38,730 nucleotides of DNA, taken from the NCBI GenBank assembly GCA_903838055.1, contig CAILWV010000046.1, positions 1 to 38,730 of the forward strand, read 5' to 3'. Origin of the DNA: an uncultured Bacteroidota bacterium (GTDB taxonomy: Bacteria > Bacteroidota > Bacteroidia > Flavobacteriales > Flavobacteriaceae). A program made the position numbers and the translations under genes. Shown here piece by piece: positions 16,181-24,263 of this stretch (the first letter of the stretch is position 1; each line of letters begins with the position of its first letter). The notes beneath the pieces are model-generated. The model did no database searches. It was not told where the DNA came from and worked only from the letters and a program-made list of their open reading frames with translations.

Positions 16181-16846
16181 CTAATTTTCTAAGTTTATTA
16201 AAGTCTCTATAAAAGAAATATCAATAAAGGTAAAATCTTTAAATATGTATTTTGCTTCGTGTAATGTTGTTGCCTCACCAATTCCAATACTGGTCATGTT
16301 AGCGATGTTGGCTGCTTGAATTCCTGCAACTGAATCTTCAAAAACAATTGAATTTTCATTACTTACATTTAGTTTTTTTGCTGCTTGTAAGAAAACTTCT
16401 GGATCTGGTTTAGCGTTTGAAACGTCATTTCCGTCTACTATGACATCAAATAATGCCAATATTCCAGTTTTTTCTAATATTGGTCTTGCATTTTTACTTG
16501 CAGAACCAAGTGCTATTAATTGATTATTGTCTTTTAAATAATGTAAAATAGTAAGTACTCCTGGCAGAATTTCACTTTCGTCGATAGCTACCAAATAGGA
16601 TAAATAGTCTTCATTTTTTTGTATAAGCCATTTATCTTTATCCTCTTGAGAGGCATTAATATCACCAAGTTCTAAAATGATATCTAAAGATCGAACACGG
16701 CTAACTCCTTTTAATAGTTCGTTGTGTTCTGGTGTGAATTCGATCCCTAGTTCTTGAGATAACTTTTGCCATGCCAAAAAGTGGTATTTTGCAGTATCTA
16801 CAATTACTCCGTCTAGATCGAAAATGAATGCTTTTTTATTTGTCAT
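16181..16846 (-). CDS. pgmB: Beta-phosphoglucomutase (HAD family)
   Basis: 221 aa from the ATG at 16846. An in-frame extension to 16909 overlaps the transporter's 3' end and adds a tail that does not fit the family, so it is rejected. The protein starts with the HAD motif FIFDLDGVIVDTAKYH (D10 nucleophile, D12 acid/base). It continues with the beta-PGM cap motif LLKGVSRVRSLDIILELG, then ALGSASKNA, and the metal site KPDPEVFLQAA with FEDSVAGIQAA. It converts beta-glucose-1-phosphate to glucose-6-phosphate. With GH65 immediately downstream and the transporter 10 bases upstream, it completes a cytoplasmic phosphorolytic route that saves one ATP per maltose compared with hydrolysis. Confidence 0.93.
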   Translation of the reverse strand: MTNKKAFIFDLDGVIVDTAKYHFLAWQKLSQELGIEFTPEHNELLKGVSRVRSLDIILELGDINASQEDKDKWLIQKNEDYLSYLVAIDESEILPGVLTILHYLKDNNQLIALGSASKNARPILEKTGILALFDVIVDGNDVSNAKPDPEVFLQAAKKLNVSNENSIVFEDSVAGIQAANIANMTSIGIGEATTLHEAKYIFKDFTFIDISFIETLINLEN

Positions 16847-16856
16847 TTTGATTTTT

Positions 16857-18212
16857 TTAACCTGAAATTGCGTTTTTATCTGTAATAAAGAAATTACACA
16901 AGCCTGCAATTATTAATGAAATACCCGCTAATAGCATAGCGTTAATATGAGCTTCTCCTATTAATTTATAAAGAAAATTTATTCCCCCAAGAGCTGCAAT
17001 TATTTGCGGAATTACAATAAACATATTGAATAAACCCATCATCATTCCCATTTTATTTGGATTAACAGAGCTAGACAACATAGCATATGGCATAGATAGG
17101 ATACTTCCCCACGAAAAACCAATTAATATAAAGCAATATATTAAAGTGGATGGAGTTGCATAAAACATATAAATAAAACCTAACCCCCCAAGTATCAAAG
17201 ATGCCATGTGGATATATTTTCTATTTATTTTATTTTTCATTGTATAAAAAGTAAGAAGTAATGCAAATGCCATTGACGATAATCCGTAAACTCCCGAAGC
17301 AGAACCTACTAAATTAGCAGCATCTTGATATTTTAAATTAGCTGCATCATAAGTTGCTTTTTGATTAGCATCGGCCATATTAAATTCTTTCACATTAGGC
17401 GAAGGAGAATGGTATACGTGTTCCGTTAAAGCAGGTGTTGATAAACTCCACATTGTAAAAAATGCAAACCAACTAAAGAATTGAATCAAGCCCAATTTTT
17501 TCATTGTAGATGGCATTTCTTTTAGACTTACCATCAGATCGGGAATGAATCGAGATTCTTTTTTTTCGGTTTTAAATTTTTCTAAATCAACAGGCGGTTC
17601 TTCCTTAGTTGTGAAAATTGTAAATAAAATACTACTAATGAACACAAAAGCTCCAATAGAAAATGCAACAACAACCGAAGGCGGAATTACCCCAGGCGCT
17701 GCTTCATTGGTAACGCCTAATTTAGTAACTAGCCAAGGTAAATTACTCGCAATCCAAGTTCCGATTCCAATGATTAGAGTTTGAATAACAAAGCCATTAG
17801 ATCGTTGCGATTCTGGAAGTTTGTCTGCAACTAAAGCACGAAAAGGTTCCATGCTTATGTTAATAGAGGAATCAAGTACCCATAATAGTCCGGCTGCTAT
17901 CCATAATACGGGTGAATGCGGCATGAAAAATAAAGTTACTGATGCTAAAACAGCTCCAATAAGAAAGAAAGGTTTTCTTCTGCCAAATTTTGTACTCCAA
18001 GTATTGTCAGATAAATAACCAATTATTGGCTGCACTAAAAGACCTGTTAAAGGAGCAGCAACCCATAAACCAGGGATACTGTCAACATCTGCGCCAAGAG
18101 TTTGAAATATTCTAGACATGAATCCACCTTGTAGGGCAAATCCAAATTGTATTCCTAGAAACCCGAAACTCATGTTCCAAATTTGCCAGAAACTTAACTT
18201 CCGCTTTTCCAT
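16857..18212 (-). CDS. SLC45-like MFS sugar transporter (probably maltose)
   Basis: 451 aa with about 12 membrane segments. The N-terminus QIWNMSFGFLGIQFGFALQ and the loop GYLSDNTWSTKFGRRKPFFLIGA, with the MFS motif-A element KFGRRKPF (an RWGRRRP-like form), resemble SLC45/sucrose-type transporters. A large periplasmic loop (about 265-300) contains a Lys/Asn/Ala-rich stretch. It heads the catabolic arm before pgmB and GH65. It is therefore probably the inner-membrane importer of maltose or short maltodextrins, with proton symport inferred from the family. Substrate specificity is not visible. The ATG at 18212 is preceded by inverted repeats (18215-18253) and a 188-base regulatory gap after lacI. 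Confidence 0.88.
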   Translation of the reverse strand: MEKRKLSFWQIWNMSFGFLGIQFGFALQGGFMSRIFQTLGADVDSIPGLWVAAPLTGLLVQPIIGYLSDNTWSTKFGRRKPFFLIGAVLASVTLFFMPHSPVLWIAAGLLWVLDSSINISMEPFRALVADKLPESQRSNGFVIQTLIIGIGTWIASNLPWLVTKLGVTNEAAPGVIPPSVVVAFSIGAFVFISSILFTIFTTKEEPPVDLEKFKTEKKESRFIPDLMVSLKEMPSTMKKLGLIQFFSWFAFFTMWSLSTPALTEHVYHSPSPNVKEFNMADANQKATYDAANLKYQDAANLVGSASGVYGLSSMAFALLLTFYTMKNKINRKYIHMASLILGGLGFIYMFYATPSTLIYCFILIGFSWGSILSMPYAMLSSSVNPNKMGMMMGLFNMFIVIPQIIAALGGINFLYKLIGEAHINAMLLAGISLIIAGLCNFFITDKNAISG

Positions 18213-18214
18213 TA

Positions 18215-18253
18215 TCGTAATTTTAAGTGAATATTACGACAAGCATAATGCTT
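18215..18253. promoter_or_regulatory. Inverted repeats in the leader of the MFS transporter gene
   Basis: TCGTAAT (18215-18221) pairs with ATTACGA (18233-18239), immediately upstream of the transporter ATG. It is followed by a 13-base palindrome, AAGCATAATGCTT (18241-18253). Either could be an operator or an mRNA leader structure. There is no T-run on the transcribed strand, so a simple terminator is unlikely. Confidence 0.4.
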
Positions 18254-18271
18254 ATCAAAACTTATTTTTTG

Positions 18272-18292
18272 TTTTCGAAGTAAAAAGTATAA
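18272..18292 (+). promoter_or_regulatory. Copy 1 of a shared element, upstream of the MFS gene
   Basis: TTTTCGAAGTAAAA followed by AGTATAA. This is the same as the sequence at 19600-19619 upstream of susC, apart from one extra A. It lies 60 bases upstream of the transporter ATG. The two copies point the same way on the + strand, so they are opposite relative to their genes. Function unknown; a protein-binding site is one possibility. Confidence 0.5.
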
Positions 18293-18333
18293 GTTTTAAT
18301 AATTGGTGTAAATATAATAAAAGAAAGAGTAGA

Positions 18334-18356
18334 TTAATTATTGAAAAAATAATTAA
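18334..18356. other. AT-only inverted repeat downstream of lacI
   Basis: TTAATTATT (18334-18342), loop GAAAA, then AATAATTAA (18348-18356): a 9-base-pair stem of A/T pairs only. It lies 45 bases beyond the lacI stop. It could help end lacI transcription but is weak. The rest of the 18213-18400 gap holds the candidate regulatory elements listed separately and no gene. Confidence 0.3.
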
Positions 18357-18370
18357 ATACAAAATAATTT

Positions 18371-18386
18371 ACGAAAACGTTGTTTG
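18371..18386. promoter_or_regulatory. Candidate LacI-family half-operator upstream of the MFS gene
   Basis: ACGAAAACGTTGTTTG. The first 11 bases, ACGAAAACGTT, are identical to the operator at 19530-19545; the other half is poorly conserved. It lies about 160 bases upstream of the transporter ATG and 14 bases beyond the lacI stop. Confidence 0.5.
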
Positions 18387-18400
18387 TTGATAAAAAGTAA

Positions 18401-19426
18401 CTAGGCAATAGTCGATTCACGTTGCACTAAATCCGTTTCAATAACTTCGGTTTTGTATTGTTCTTCATATTCTTCTTCTTCAATTTCTAATTTTTCAATT
18501 AGCATAATTGCTGCTTTTTCTCCCATTTTCACACCATTTTGACTAACGGTTGTAATAGAAGGCGAAGAATATTTTGAGATTATTCCGTCAGTAAATCCAA
18601 TTATAGAAATATCTTCAGGAACTTTTTTGCCTAATTTATTAGCAACTTTAATTGCTGTTACTGCAAAAATTTCATTTACTGCAAAAATTGCATCAAGATC
18701 ATTATTAGCGATTAAAGATTGTATAGAACTTTCAAAATTATCTGTATCTTCAATTCTTAATATTAGATTTTCATTAAATGGAATATCGTTGTTTTTTAGT
18801 GCTTTAGCATAACCTTCGGTTCTTAATTTACCAACACTTACATAATCAACGGTAGATAAAAGAGCAATTTTTTTGAACCCTTTATCAATTAAAAATTGAG
18901 TAGCATTAAATGCTGCTAAATTGTCGTCAATAATAACCTTGTCGCATAAAATGTCATTTGTAACTCTGTCGAACATTACCACTGGCATCCCTTGATTTAT
19001 TACTTCGGTAATATGGTGAAAGTCTCTTTTTTGCTGGGTTTCTTTAGATAAAGACATGATAAATCCGTCAATACTTCCATTAGCAAGCATTTCCATATTG
19101 ATAACCTCTTTGTCAAAAGATTCGTCAGATAAACAAACGATAACATTATACCCTTTTTTATTTGCAACATGTTCTACACCGCTAATGACGGTTGCGAAAA
19201 AATGATGAATGATTTCAGGTATGATTATGCATATAGTTTTTGACTTTCTATTTTTTAAACTTAGAGCTATATTGTTGGGCTTGTAGTTATATAATTTGGC
19301 AAATGCCTGCACTTTTTGACGGGTGTCTTCACTGATCTCAGAGCTGTCTCTTAATGATTTAGAAACGGTAGAAATAGAAATGTCTAATTCTTTAGCAATT
19401 TGCTTTAAAGTAACCTTTCTTCTCAT
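18401..19426 (-). CDS. LacI-family transcriptional regulator of the starch locus
   Basis: 341 aa. The N-terminal LacI helix-turn-helix is VTLKQIAKELDISISTVSKSLRD (residues 4-26). It is followed by the hinge region VQAFAKLYNYKPNNIALSLKNRKS (50-73), then a periplasmic-binding-protein-like sugar sensor domain (about 65-330) with TICIIIPEI, GFIMSLS, PVVMFDRV, DAIFAVNE and ISIIGFTDG. It lies between the outward-facing susC arm and the catabolic arm, the usual place for a local regulator that responds to a sugar such as maltose. Palindromic operators on both sides of the gene support this. The effector is inferred. It replaces the SusR-type regulator known from Bacteroides. A possible promoter is listed at 19458-19489. 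Confidence 0.93.
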   Translation of the reverse strand: MRRKVTLKQIAKELDISISTVSKSLRDSSEISEDTRQKVQAFAKLYNYKPNNIALSLKNRKSKTICIIIPEIIHHFFATVISGVEHVANKKGYNVIVCLSDESFDKEVINMEMLANGSIDGFIMSLSKETQQKRDFHHITEVINQGMPVVMFDRVTNDILCDKVIIDDNLAAFNATQFLIDKGFKKIALLSTVDYVSVGKLRTEGYAKALKNNDIPFNENLILRIEDTDNFESSIQSLIANNDLDAIFAVNEIFAVTAIKVANKLGKKVPEDISIIGFTDGIISKYSSPSITTVSQNGVKMGEKAAIMLIEKLEIEEEEYEEQYKTEVIETDLVQRESTIA

Positions 19427-19457
19427 GTTGCGATTATGATAAATATTTAATAATGAA

Positions 19458-19489
19458 TAAAGATATATTTATTTTTTTAATCTTTCAAT
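19458..19489 (-). promoter_or_regulatory. Candidate lacI promoter
   Basis: On the minus strand, ATTG (19489-19486), a 20-base spacer, then TATCTTTA (19465-19458). This is one mismatch in each half from TTTG-N19-21-TANNTTTG, and it ends 31 bases before the lacI ATG. Confidence 0.5.
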
Positions 19490-19529
19490 TTTTAAGCAGA
19501 AAAGATGTAAAATCACGAAAGTTTTCAAC

Positions 19530-19545
19530 ACGAAAACGTTTGCGT
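19530..19545. promoter_or_regulatory. Candidate LacI-family operator between lacI and susC
   Basis: ACGAAAACGTTTGCGT is a 16-base palindrome with one mismatched pair (position 4 against 13) around the AAACGTTT core. This is the classical LacI/GalR/PurR operator form; it differs at one base from the ideal ACGCAAACGTTTGCGT. It lies 108 bases upstream of susC and 104 bases upstream of lacI, so it could control both. A nearby ACGAAAGTTTTC (19515-19526) resembles one half. Confidence 0.75.
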
Positions 19546-19599
19546 TGCACTATAATTAAGGTCAATTTTTTTTATCTCAAAAATTTGCATAATTTTAAC

Positions 19600-19619
19600 T
19601 TTTCGAAGTAAAAGTATAA
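19600..19619 (+). promoter_or_regulatory. Copy 2 of a shared element, upstream of susC
   Basis: TTTTCGAAGTAAAAGTATAA, 34 bases before the susC ATG, nearly identical to 18272-18292 before the transporter gene. Here it is part of an inverted repeat, ACTTTT (19598-19603) and AAAAGT (19610-19615). Its closeness to susC suggests a promoter or leader role. No standard TTTG/TANNTTTG pair was found for susC. Confidence 0.5.
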
Positions 19620-19653
19620 ACCAAAAACCAAATTATTAATCTAAACAAAATGT

Positions 19654-22608
19654 ATGAAAACAATTTATAACAAGTTGTTATTTTTATTACTTATGCTCCC
19701 ATTTTGTGCATTGGCACAAAGTAGTGTGGACGGAGTTGTTGTGGACTCAAAAACTAAACAACCTCTTCCTGGAGTAAATGTAAACGTTCAAGGTACCCAA
19801 GGCGGTACATCAACTGATTTTGATGGTAAATTTAAGTTATCCAAACTTAAAAAAGGAGACAAATTGTCGTTCTCTTTTATTGGATACAAAAATGAAATCT
19901 TCTCTTTTGAAGGTCAAAAAACCATTTCTATTTCTTTAGTAGAAGAAGCTAATGTATTGCAAGATGTTGTAGTGCAAGTAGGTTACGGAACTGTTAAGAA
20001 AAAAGATGCTACAGGTGCTGTAGAAGTTTTAACAACTAAAGAAATGAACAAAGGTTACGTTTCTACAGTTGAAGGTCTTTTAAATGGTAGAGCTGCTGGT
20101 GTTGTTGTGACGCAAGGTGGTGCTCCAGGATCAGGTGCTGCAATTAGAATTCGTGGAGAATCTTCTTTTAGTGCTAAAAATGACCCTTTAGTTGTTGTTG
20201 ATGGTGTGCCAATTGAAAACGGAATTAATTCAATCAATCCTAATGATATTGAAACAATCTCAGTTTTGAAAGATGCTTCTTCAACTGCTATTTATGGTAA
20301 CAGAGCATCTGCTGGTGTTATCATGATTACAACTAAGAAAGGTGAAAAAGGAGATGTAAAAGTTAGTGTGAGCAATACTTTTTCAGTGAATACTTTAGCT
20401 AAAAAATTAGATGCAACTTCAGCTGATGATTTTAGAGCATTTATGAAAAATCCTGCAAACATATCTTTATACAATATCGATCCAGCAAGATTATCTAGAA
20501 TGGGTACTGCATCTACAGATTGGCAAAAAGAAATTTTTTCTAACTCTGTAACTTTAGATAATTATGTTTCTATGAGAGGATCAATGTTTGGAGTTCTTCC
20601 TACATCTTTCTCTTACGGACATTCTTATGTTCCTGGAATTTTAGAAACTTCTAAATATGACAGAACAACAACTGCACTTCGTTTAAATCCTTCTTTCTTT
20701 AAAGATCATTTAAAAATTGCGGTTAATGGTAACTTAACAGTTACTAAAAATCGTTTTGCTGATGAAGGAGCAATTAAAGATGCTGTTACTTTTGATCCAA
20801 CACAATCAGTATATAATACTACAGGATTAAATGGTGGATATTTTGAGTGGTATGATGCTTCAGGTAATCCAAATTTCCAAGCAACTGATAATCCAGTAGC
20901 AAAATTGAGACAAACTCTAAACACAAATAAATCATATCGTTATTTAGGAAGTATTCAAGCAGATTATAAATTCCACTTTTTACCGGAATTAAAATTCACC
21001 GGAATTGCTTCTATTGACCGTACAACTGGAGAAAGTGCTTATGAATTAAGTAGCCAAAGTATTAGTGGATTATATAATGGTGGTGTTGGATTAGGAAATT
21101 TATCTTCTGGATGGTGGACTAGTACTCAAAAATCATTGGAATTCTATTTTAACTACACTAAAAAATTCGGTAAATTAAATGTAGATCTTACTGCAGGACA
21201 TAGTTATTTAAATACAAGACAAGATAATTTCAATACAGGGAACGTTAATAATCCTCAAAATGTTATCAATTCAACTAATTATTACCTAAACCCAGTTGTT
21301 AAATTAGAGTCTTATTTTGGTAGAGCTAATTTTGGTTTTGATAGCAAATATTTGTTAACAGTAAACTTAAGAAGAGATACATCTAACAGATTCGATCCTT
21401 CTAACCAAACTGCAATCTTCCCTGGAGCTGCATTTGCATGGATTGCTTCAAACGAAAGCTTCTTAAAAGATAGTAAATCTATTACAAGTCTTAAATTAAG
21501 AGCTGGATGGGGACAAACAGGACAACAAGATTTAAATTATAACTATTTTCCTTACTTGCCTACTTACTTAGGGGCTTCAACAGGATCTTACTATAATTTA
21601 GGAAACTCTGTTTATAGTGCAGTTAGTCCATTATTTTATACTTCATTGTTAAAATGGGAAACTGTTACTTCTACTAACTTTGGTTCTGATTTTGAATTAT
21701 TCAAAAAAGTTAAAGGTAGTTTAGATTTCTATCAAAAAGAAACTAAAGACATGTTAGCTAGAAATGTACCTTACCCTGATGGAGCAAATCTTTCTAATAC
21801 TGGACCAAGAAACTTTGGTAACCTTAGAACAAGAGGTATTGAATTAAACTTAAACTCAGATGTAGTTAAAACAAATAACTTTACTTGGAATGTTAATTTT
21901 AATACTAACTACCAAAAAAGAGAAATTACTGCTACAGCAACTGACGGAACTGATGCTCCTGGAATAAATACAGGTGATATCTCTGGAGGTGTTGGAAATA
22001 CAATTCAAATGCAAACTACTGGATACGCTCCATATTCATTCTATGTTTACGAGCAAGTTTACGGAACAGATGGTAAACCTTTAGAAGGAGTTTATGTAGA
22101 TAGAAATGGAGATGGTGTAATCAACTCTAAAGATATGTACCACTATAAAAAACCATATGCAGATTTAACTTTTGGATTTATGTCTAACATGACCTATAAA
22201 AAATGGGATTTCTCAATGTCTTGGAGAGCTAGTTTAGGAAACTACAACTACAACAACGTAGATTCTTCTAATGGTTATTTAGCTAAATCAATTAGCCAAC
22301 TTACACCTTTAAACAACATCAATCCAAGTTTCTTTAGTACTGGATTTGTAAATGAAGGAAATAACAGATATTTCTCTGATTATTATATTCAAAACGCATC
22401 TTTCGTTAAGTTAGATAACGTTTCTGTAGGATATAACTTTAGCCAACCATTCGGTAAAACAACATCAGCTAAATTATCTTTAGGTATTCAAAATGCATTA
22501 ACTATTACTAAATACAAAGGACTAGATCCTGAGGTTTTTGGAGGTATTGATAATATGATCTACCCAAGAGCAAGAATGTATGTAATAGGATGTAATGTTA
22601 ACTTTTAA
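19654..22608 (+). CDS. susC: SusC/RagA-family TonB-dependent outer-membrane transporter
   Basis: 984 aa. The signal peptide is residues 1-22 (LPFCALAQ). A carboxypeptidase-regulatory-like domain follows (about 24-100: VDGVVVDSKTKQPLPGVNVNV, GTSTDFDGKFKL). Then come the TonB-box/plug region (DVVVQVGYGTVKKKDATGAV, GRAAGVVVTQGGAPGSGAAI, DPLVVVDGVPI) and a long 22-strand barrel ending in YVIGCNVNF. It imports starch fragments across the outer membrane, driven by TonB. The ATG at 19654 is chosen; one at 19650 is out of frame. susD follows 12 bases later, giving the usual SusCD pair in which SusD forms the lid. The operator at 19530-19545 and the shared element at 19600-19619 lie upstream. Confidence 0.97.
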   Translation: MKTIYNKLLFLLLMLPFCALAQSSVDGVVVDSKTKQPLPGVNVNVQGTQGGTSTDFDGKFKLSKLKKGDKLSFSFIGYKNEIFSFEGQKTISISLVEEANVLQDVVVQVGYGTVKKKDATGAVEVLTTKEMNKGYVSTVEGLLNGRAAGVVVTQGGAPGSGAAIRIRGESSFSAKNDPLVVVDGVPIENGINSINPNDIETISVLKDASSTAIYGNRASAGVIMITTKKGEKGDVKVSVSNTFSVNTLAKKLDATSADDFRAFMKNPANISLYNIDPARLSRMGTASTDWQKEIFSNSVTLDNYVSMRGSMFGVLPTSFSYGHSYVPGILETSKYDRTTTALRLNPSFFKDHLKIAVNGNLTVTKNRFADEGAIKDAVTFDPTQSVYNTTGLNGGYFEWYDASGNPNFQATDNPVAKLRQTLNTNKSYRYLGSIQADYKFHFLPELKFTGIASIDRTTGESAYELSSQSISGLYNGGVGLGNLSSGWWTSTQKSLEFYFNYTKKFGKLNVDLTAGHSYLNTRQDNFNTGNVNNPQNVINSTNYYLNPVVKLESYFGRANFGFDSKYLLTVNLRRDTSNRFDPSNQTAIFPGAAFAWIASNESFLKDSKSITSLKLRAGWGQTGQQDLNYNYFPYLPTYLGASTGSYYNLGNSVYSAVSPLFYTSLLKWETVTSTNFGSDFELFKKVKGSLDFYQKETKDMLARNVPYPDGANLSNTGPRNFGNLRTRGIELNLNSDVVKTNNFTWNVNFNTNYQKREITATATDGTDAPGINTGDISGGVGNTIQMQTTGYAPYSFYVYEQVYGTDGKPLEGVYVDRNGDGVINSKDMYHYKKPYADLTFGFMSNMTYKKWDFSMSWRASLGNYNYNNVDSSNGYLAKSISQLTPLNNINPSFFSTGFVNEGNNRYFSDYYIQNASFVKLDNVSVGYNFSQPFGKTTSAKLSLGIQNALTITKYKGLDPEVFGGIDNMIYPRARMYVIGCNVNF

Positions 22609-22620
22609 TAAAAAAACGTT

Positions 22621-24204
22621 ATGAAAAATAAAATATTAAGTCTATTGTTTCTAGTTGCAGTAACATCAATGTTTACTGTGTCTTGTTCAAAAGATATTGC
22701 AAAGACAGAAGAGGATTCGGATTATTTAACTTCGGAGACATTCTTTCAAAATGAAGCTTCTTATAAGCAATTTTTAGCTAAATTGTATATGGGCTTAGCA
22801 ACATCTGGTCAAGGTGGTCCTAACGGAGCTCCAGATATTGCTGGAATTGATGGTGGTTTTGGTCAATATTTAAGAGCTTATTGGCAATTAAATGAAATTA
22901 CAACTGATGAAGCTATTATCGGTTGGGCTGACGGAAACTTACCTTCATTAAACAACCACACTTGGGGTTCTAACAATGAGTTTGTATATGCTATGTTTTC
23001 TCGTGGTATGTACCAAGTGTCTCTTTGTAATGAATTTATTCGTCAAACATCTGATGATAAATTAAATAGTAGAAATGTAACTGCTGCAACACGTGCAGAC
23101 ATTGTTAACTTTAGAGCTGAAGCTCGTTTCTTAAGAGCTTTTTCTTACTGGAACATGATGGATATGTTTGGAAGTATTCCATTCGTTACTGAAAACGATG
23201 CAGTTGGATATTCACTTCCTCCACAAAAAGACAGAGCTTTTATGTTTGATTATATCGTTAGTGAATTAAATGCTATCGATGGAGATTTAAAAGCTTCTGG
23301 AACTAATGAATATGGTAGAATTGATAAAGTTGCTGGTAAAATGTTATTAGCTAAAATGTACTTGAATGCTCAGGTTTATATAAACCAAGCTAAATTTGCT
23401 GAAGCTGCTACAGCTCTTGCACCTGTATTAAGTTCTACTTATTCTATCAATACAAGTTCAAGTTATGCTAAATTATTTATGGCCGATAACGATGTAAATG
23501 GTTCTCAATCAGAAATCATTTTCCCAATTCGTTTTGATGGTATAAATACACAAACTTGGGGAGGTACAACATTTATTACTCACGCTTCAGTTGGAGGTTC
23601 TATGAATCCTTCTACTTCTGGAGTTAATGGCGGATGGGCTGGTTTAAGAACTAGACCAGAACTTGTTGCTAAATTTGCTGGAGATGCTAGAGCGATGTTC
23701 TATACTTCTGGTCAAAATTTATCAATCGGAAATGTTGGAAACTTTACGGATGGATATGCTGTTCAAAAATATAAAAATATTAAGTCAACAGGTGGTCAAG
23801 GTTCAGATGCTTCTGGAACTTTCGCTGACATCGATTTCCCATTATTTAGATTAGGGGATGCTTACTTAATGTATGCTGAATTAGCTGCAAGAGGTCAAGG
23901 TAGCACTACACAAGCTGCTACTTATGTAAATACATTAAGAACTAGAGCTGGTTCTCCTTCAATAACAGCTGCTGACATCAACTTAAACTTTGTTTTAGAT
24001 GAAAGAGCACGTGAGTTATACTGGGAAGGTCACAGAAGACAAGATTTGATCCGTTTTGGAAAATATTCAGGTGGTACTTATAACTGGCAATGGAAAGGAA
24101 ATGTTCAAGCAGGTACTAGCATAGATGCTAAATACAACTTGTTCCCAATTCCAGCTAATGCTATTGGTTCTAATCCAACCTTACAACAAAATCCTGGTTA
24201 TTAA
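22621..24204 (+). CDS. susD: SusD/RagB-family starch-binding lipoprotein
   Basis: 527 aa. Lipoprotein signal with the lipobox cysteine at C22 (FTVSCSKD), so it is anchored in the outer membrane. The N-terminal SusD-like region contains the TPR-forming helices and the signature FRAEARFLRAFSYWNMMDMFG, about residues 160-180. The C-terminal RagB/SusD domain has VLDERARELYWEGHRRQDLIRFG and ends at NPTLQQNPGY. The protein binds starch chains at the cell surface and caps the SusC barrel. Its placement 12 bases after susC and before the SusE-like gene confirms the role. A strong 12-base-pair hairpin follows the stop and may limit read-through or protect the susCD message. Confidence 0.97.
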   Translation: MKNKILSLLFLVAVTSMFTVSCSKDIAKTEEDSDYLTSETFFQNEASYKQFLAKLYMGLATSGQGGPNGAPDIAGIDGGFGQYLRAYWQLNEITTDEAIIGWADGNLPSLNNHTWGSNNEFVYAMFSRGMYQVSLCNEFIRQTSDDKLNSRNVTAATRADIVNFRAEARFLRAFSYWNMMDMFGSIPFVTENDAVGYSLPPQKDRAFMFDYIVSELNAIDGDLKASGTNEYGRIDKVAGKMLLAKMYLNAQVYINQAKFAEAATALAPVLSSTYSINTSSSYAKLFMADNDVNGSQSEIIFPIRFDGINTQTWGGTTFITHASVGGSMNPSTSGVNGGWAGLRTRPELVAKFAGDARAMFYTSGQNLSIGNVGNFTDGYAVQKYKNIKSTGGQGSDASGTFADIDFPLFRLGDAYLMYAELAARGQGSTTQAATYVNTLRTRAGSPSITAADINLNFVLDERARELYWEGHRRQDLIRFGKYSGGTYNWQWKGNVQAGTSIDAKYNLFPIPANAIGSNPTLQQNPGY

Positions 24205-24219
24205 TATTAATAATTAAAA

Positions 24220-24247
24220 TTTCCTTGGAGTGTAAACTCCAAGGAAA
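24220..24247 (+). other. Intercistronic hairpin between susD and the susE-like gene
   Basis: TTTCCTTGGAGT (24220-24231), loop GTAA, then the exact complement (24236-24247): a perfect 12-base-pair stem. It is followed by CTTAAAAAAACAA, not a T-run. It is therefore more likely an mRNA-stabilising or processing hairpin, or a partial block, than a terminator. It ends 16 bases before the SusE-like ATG. Confidence 0.75.
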
Positions 24248-24263
24248 CTTAAAAAAACAAATT

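Noticed and set aside
16847..16909. Longer start for beta-phosphoglucomutase overlapping the transporter gene
   Set aside because: The family begins a few residues before FIFDLDG; the extension is an out-of-frame read of the transporter's 3' end.
24225..24263. Longer start for the SusE-like protein
   Set aside because: It translates the hairpin stem and places 13 residues before a clear lipoprotein signal peptide.
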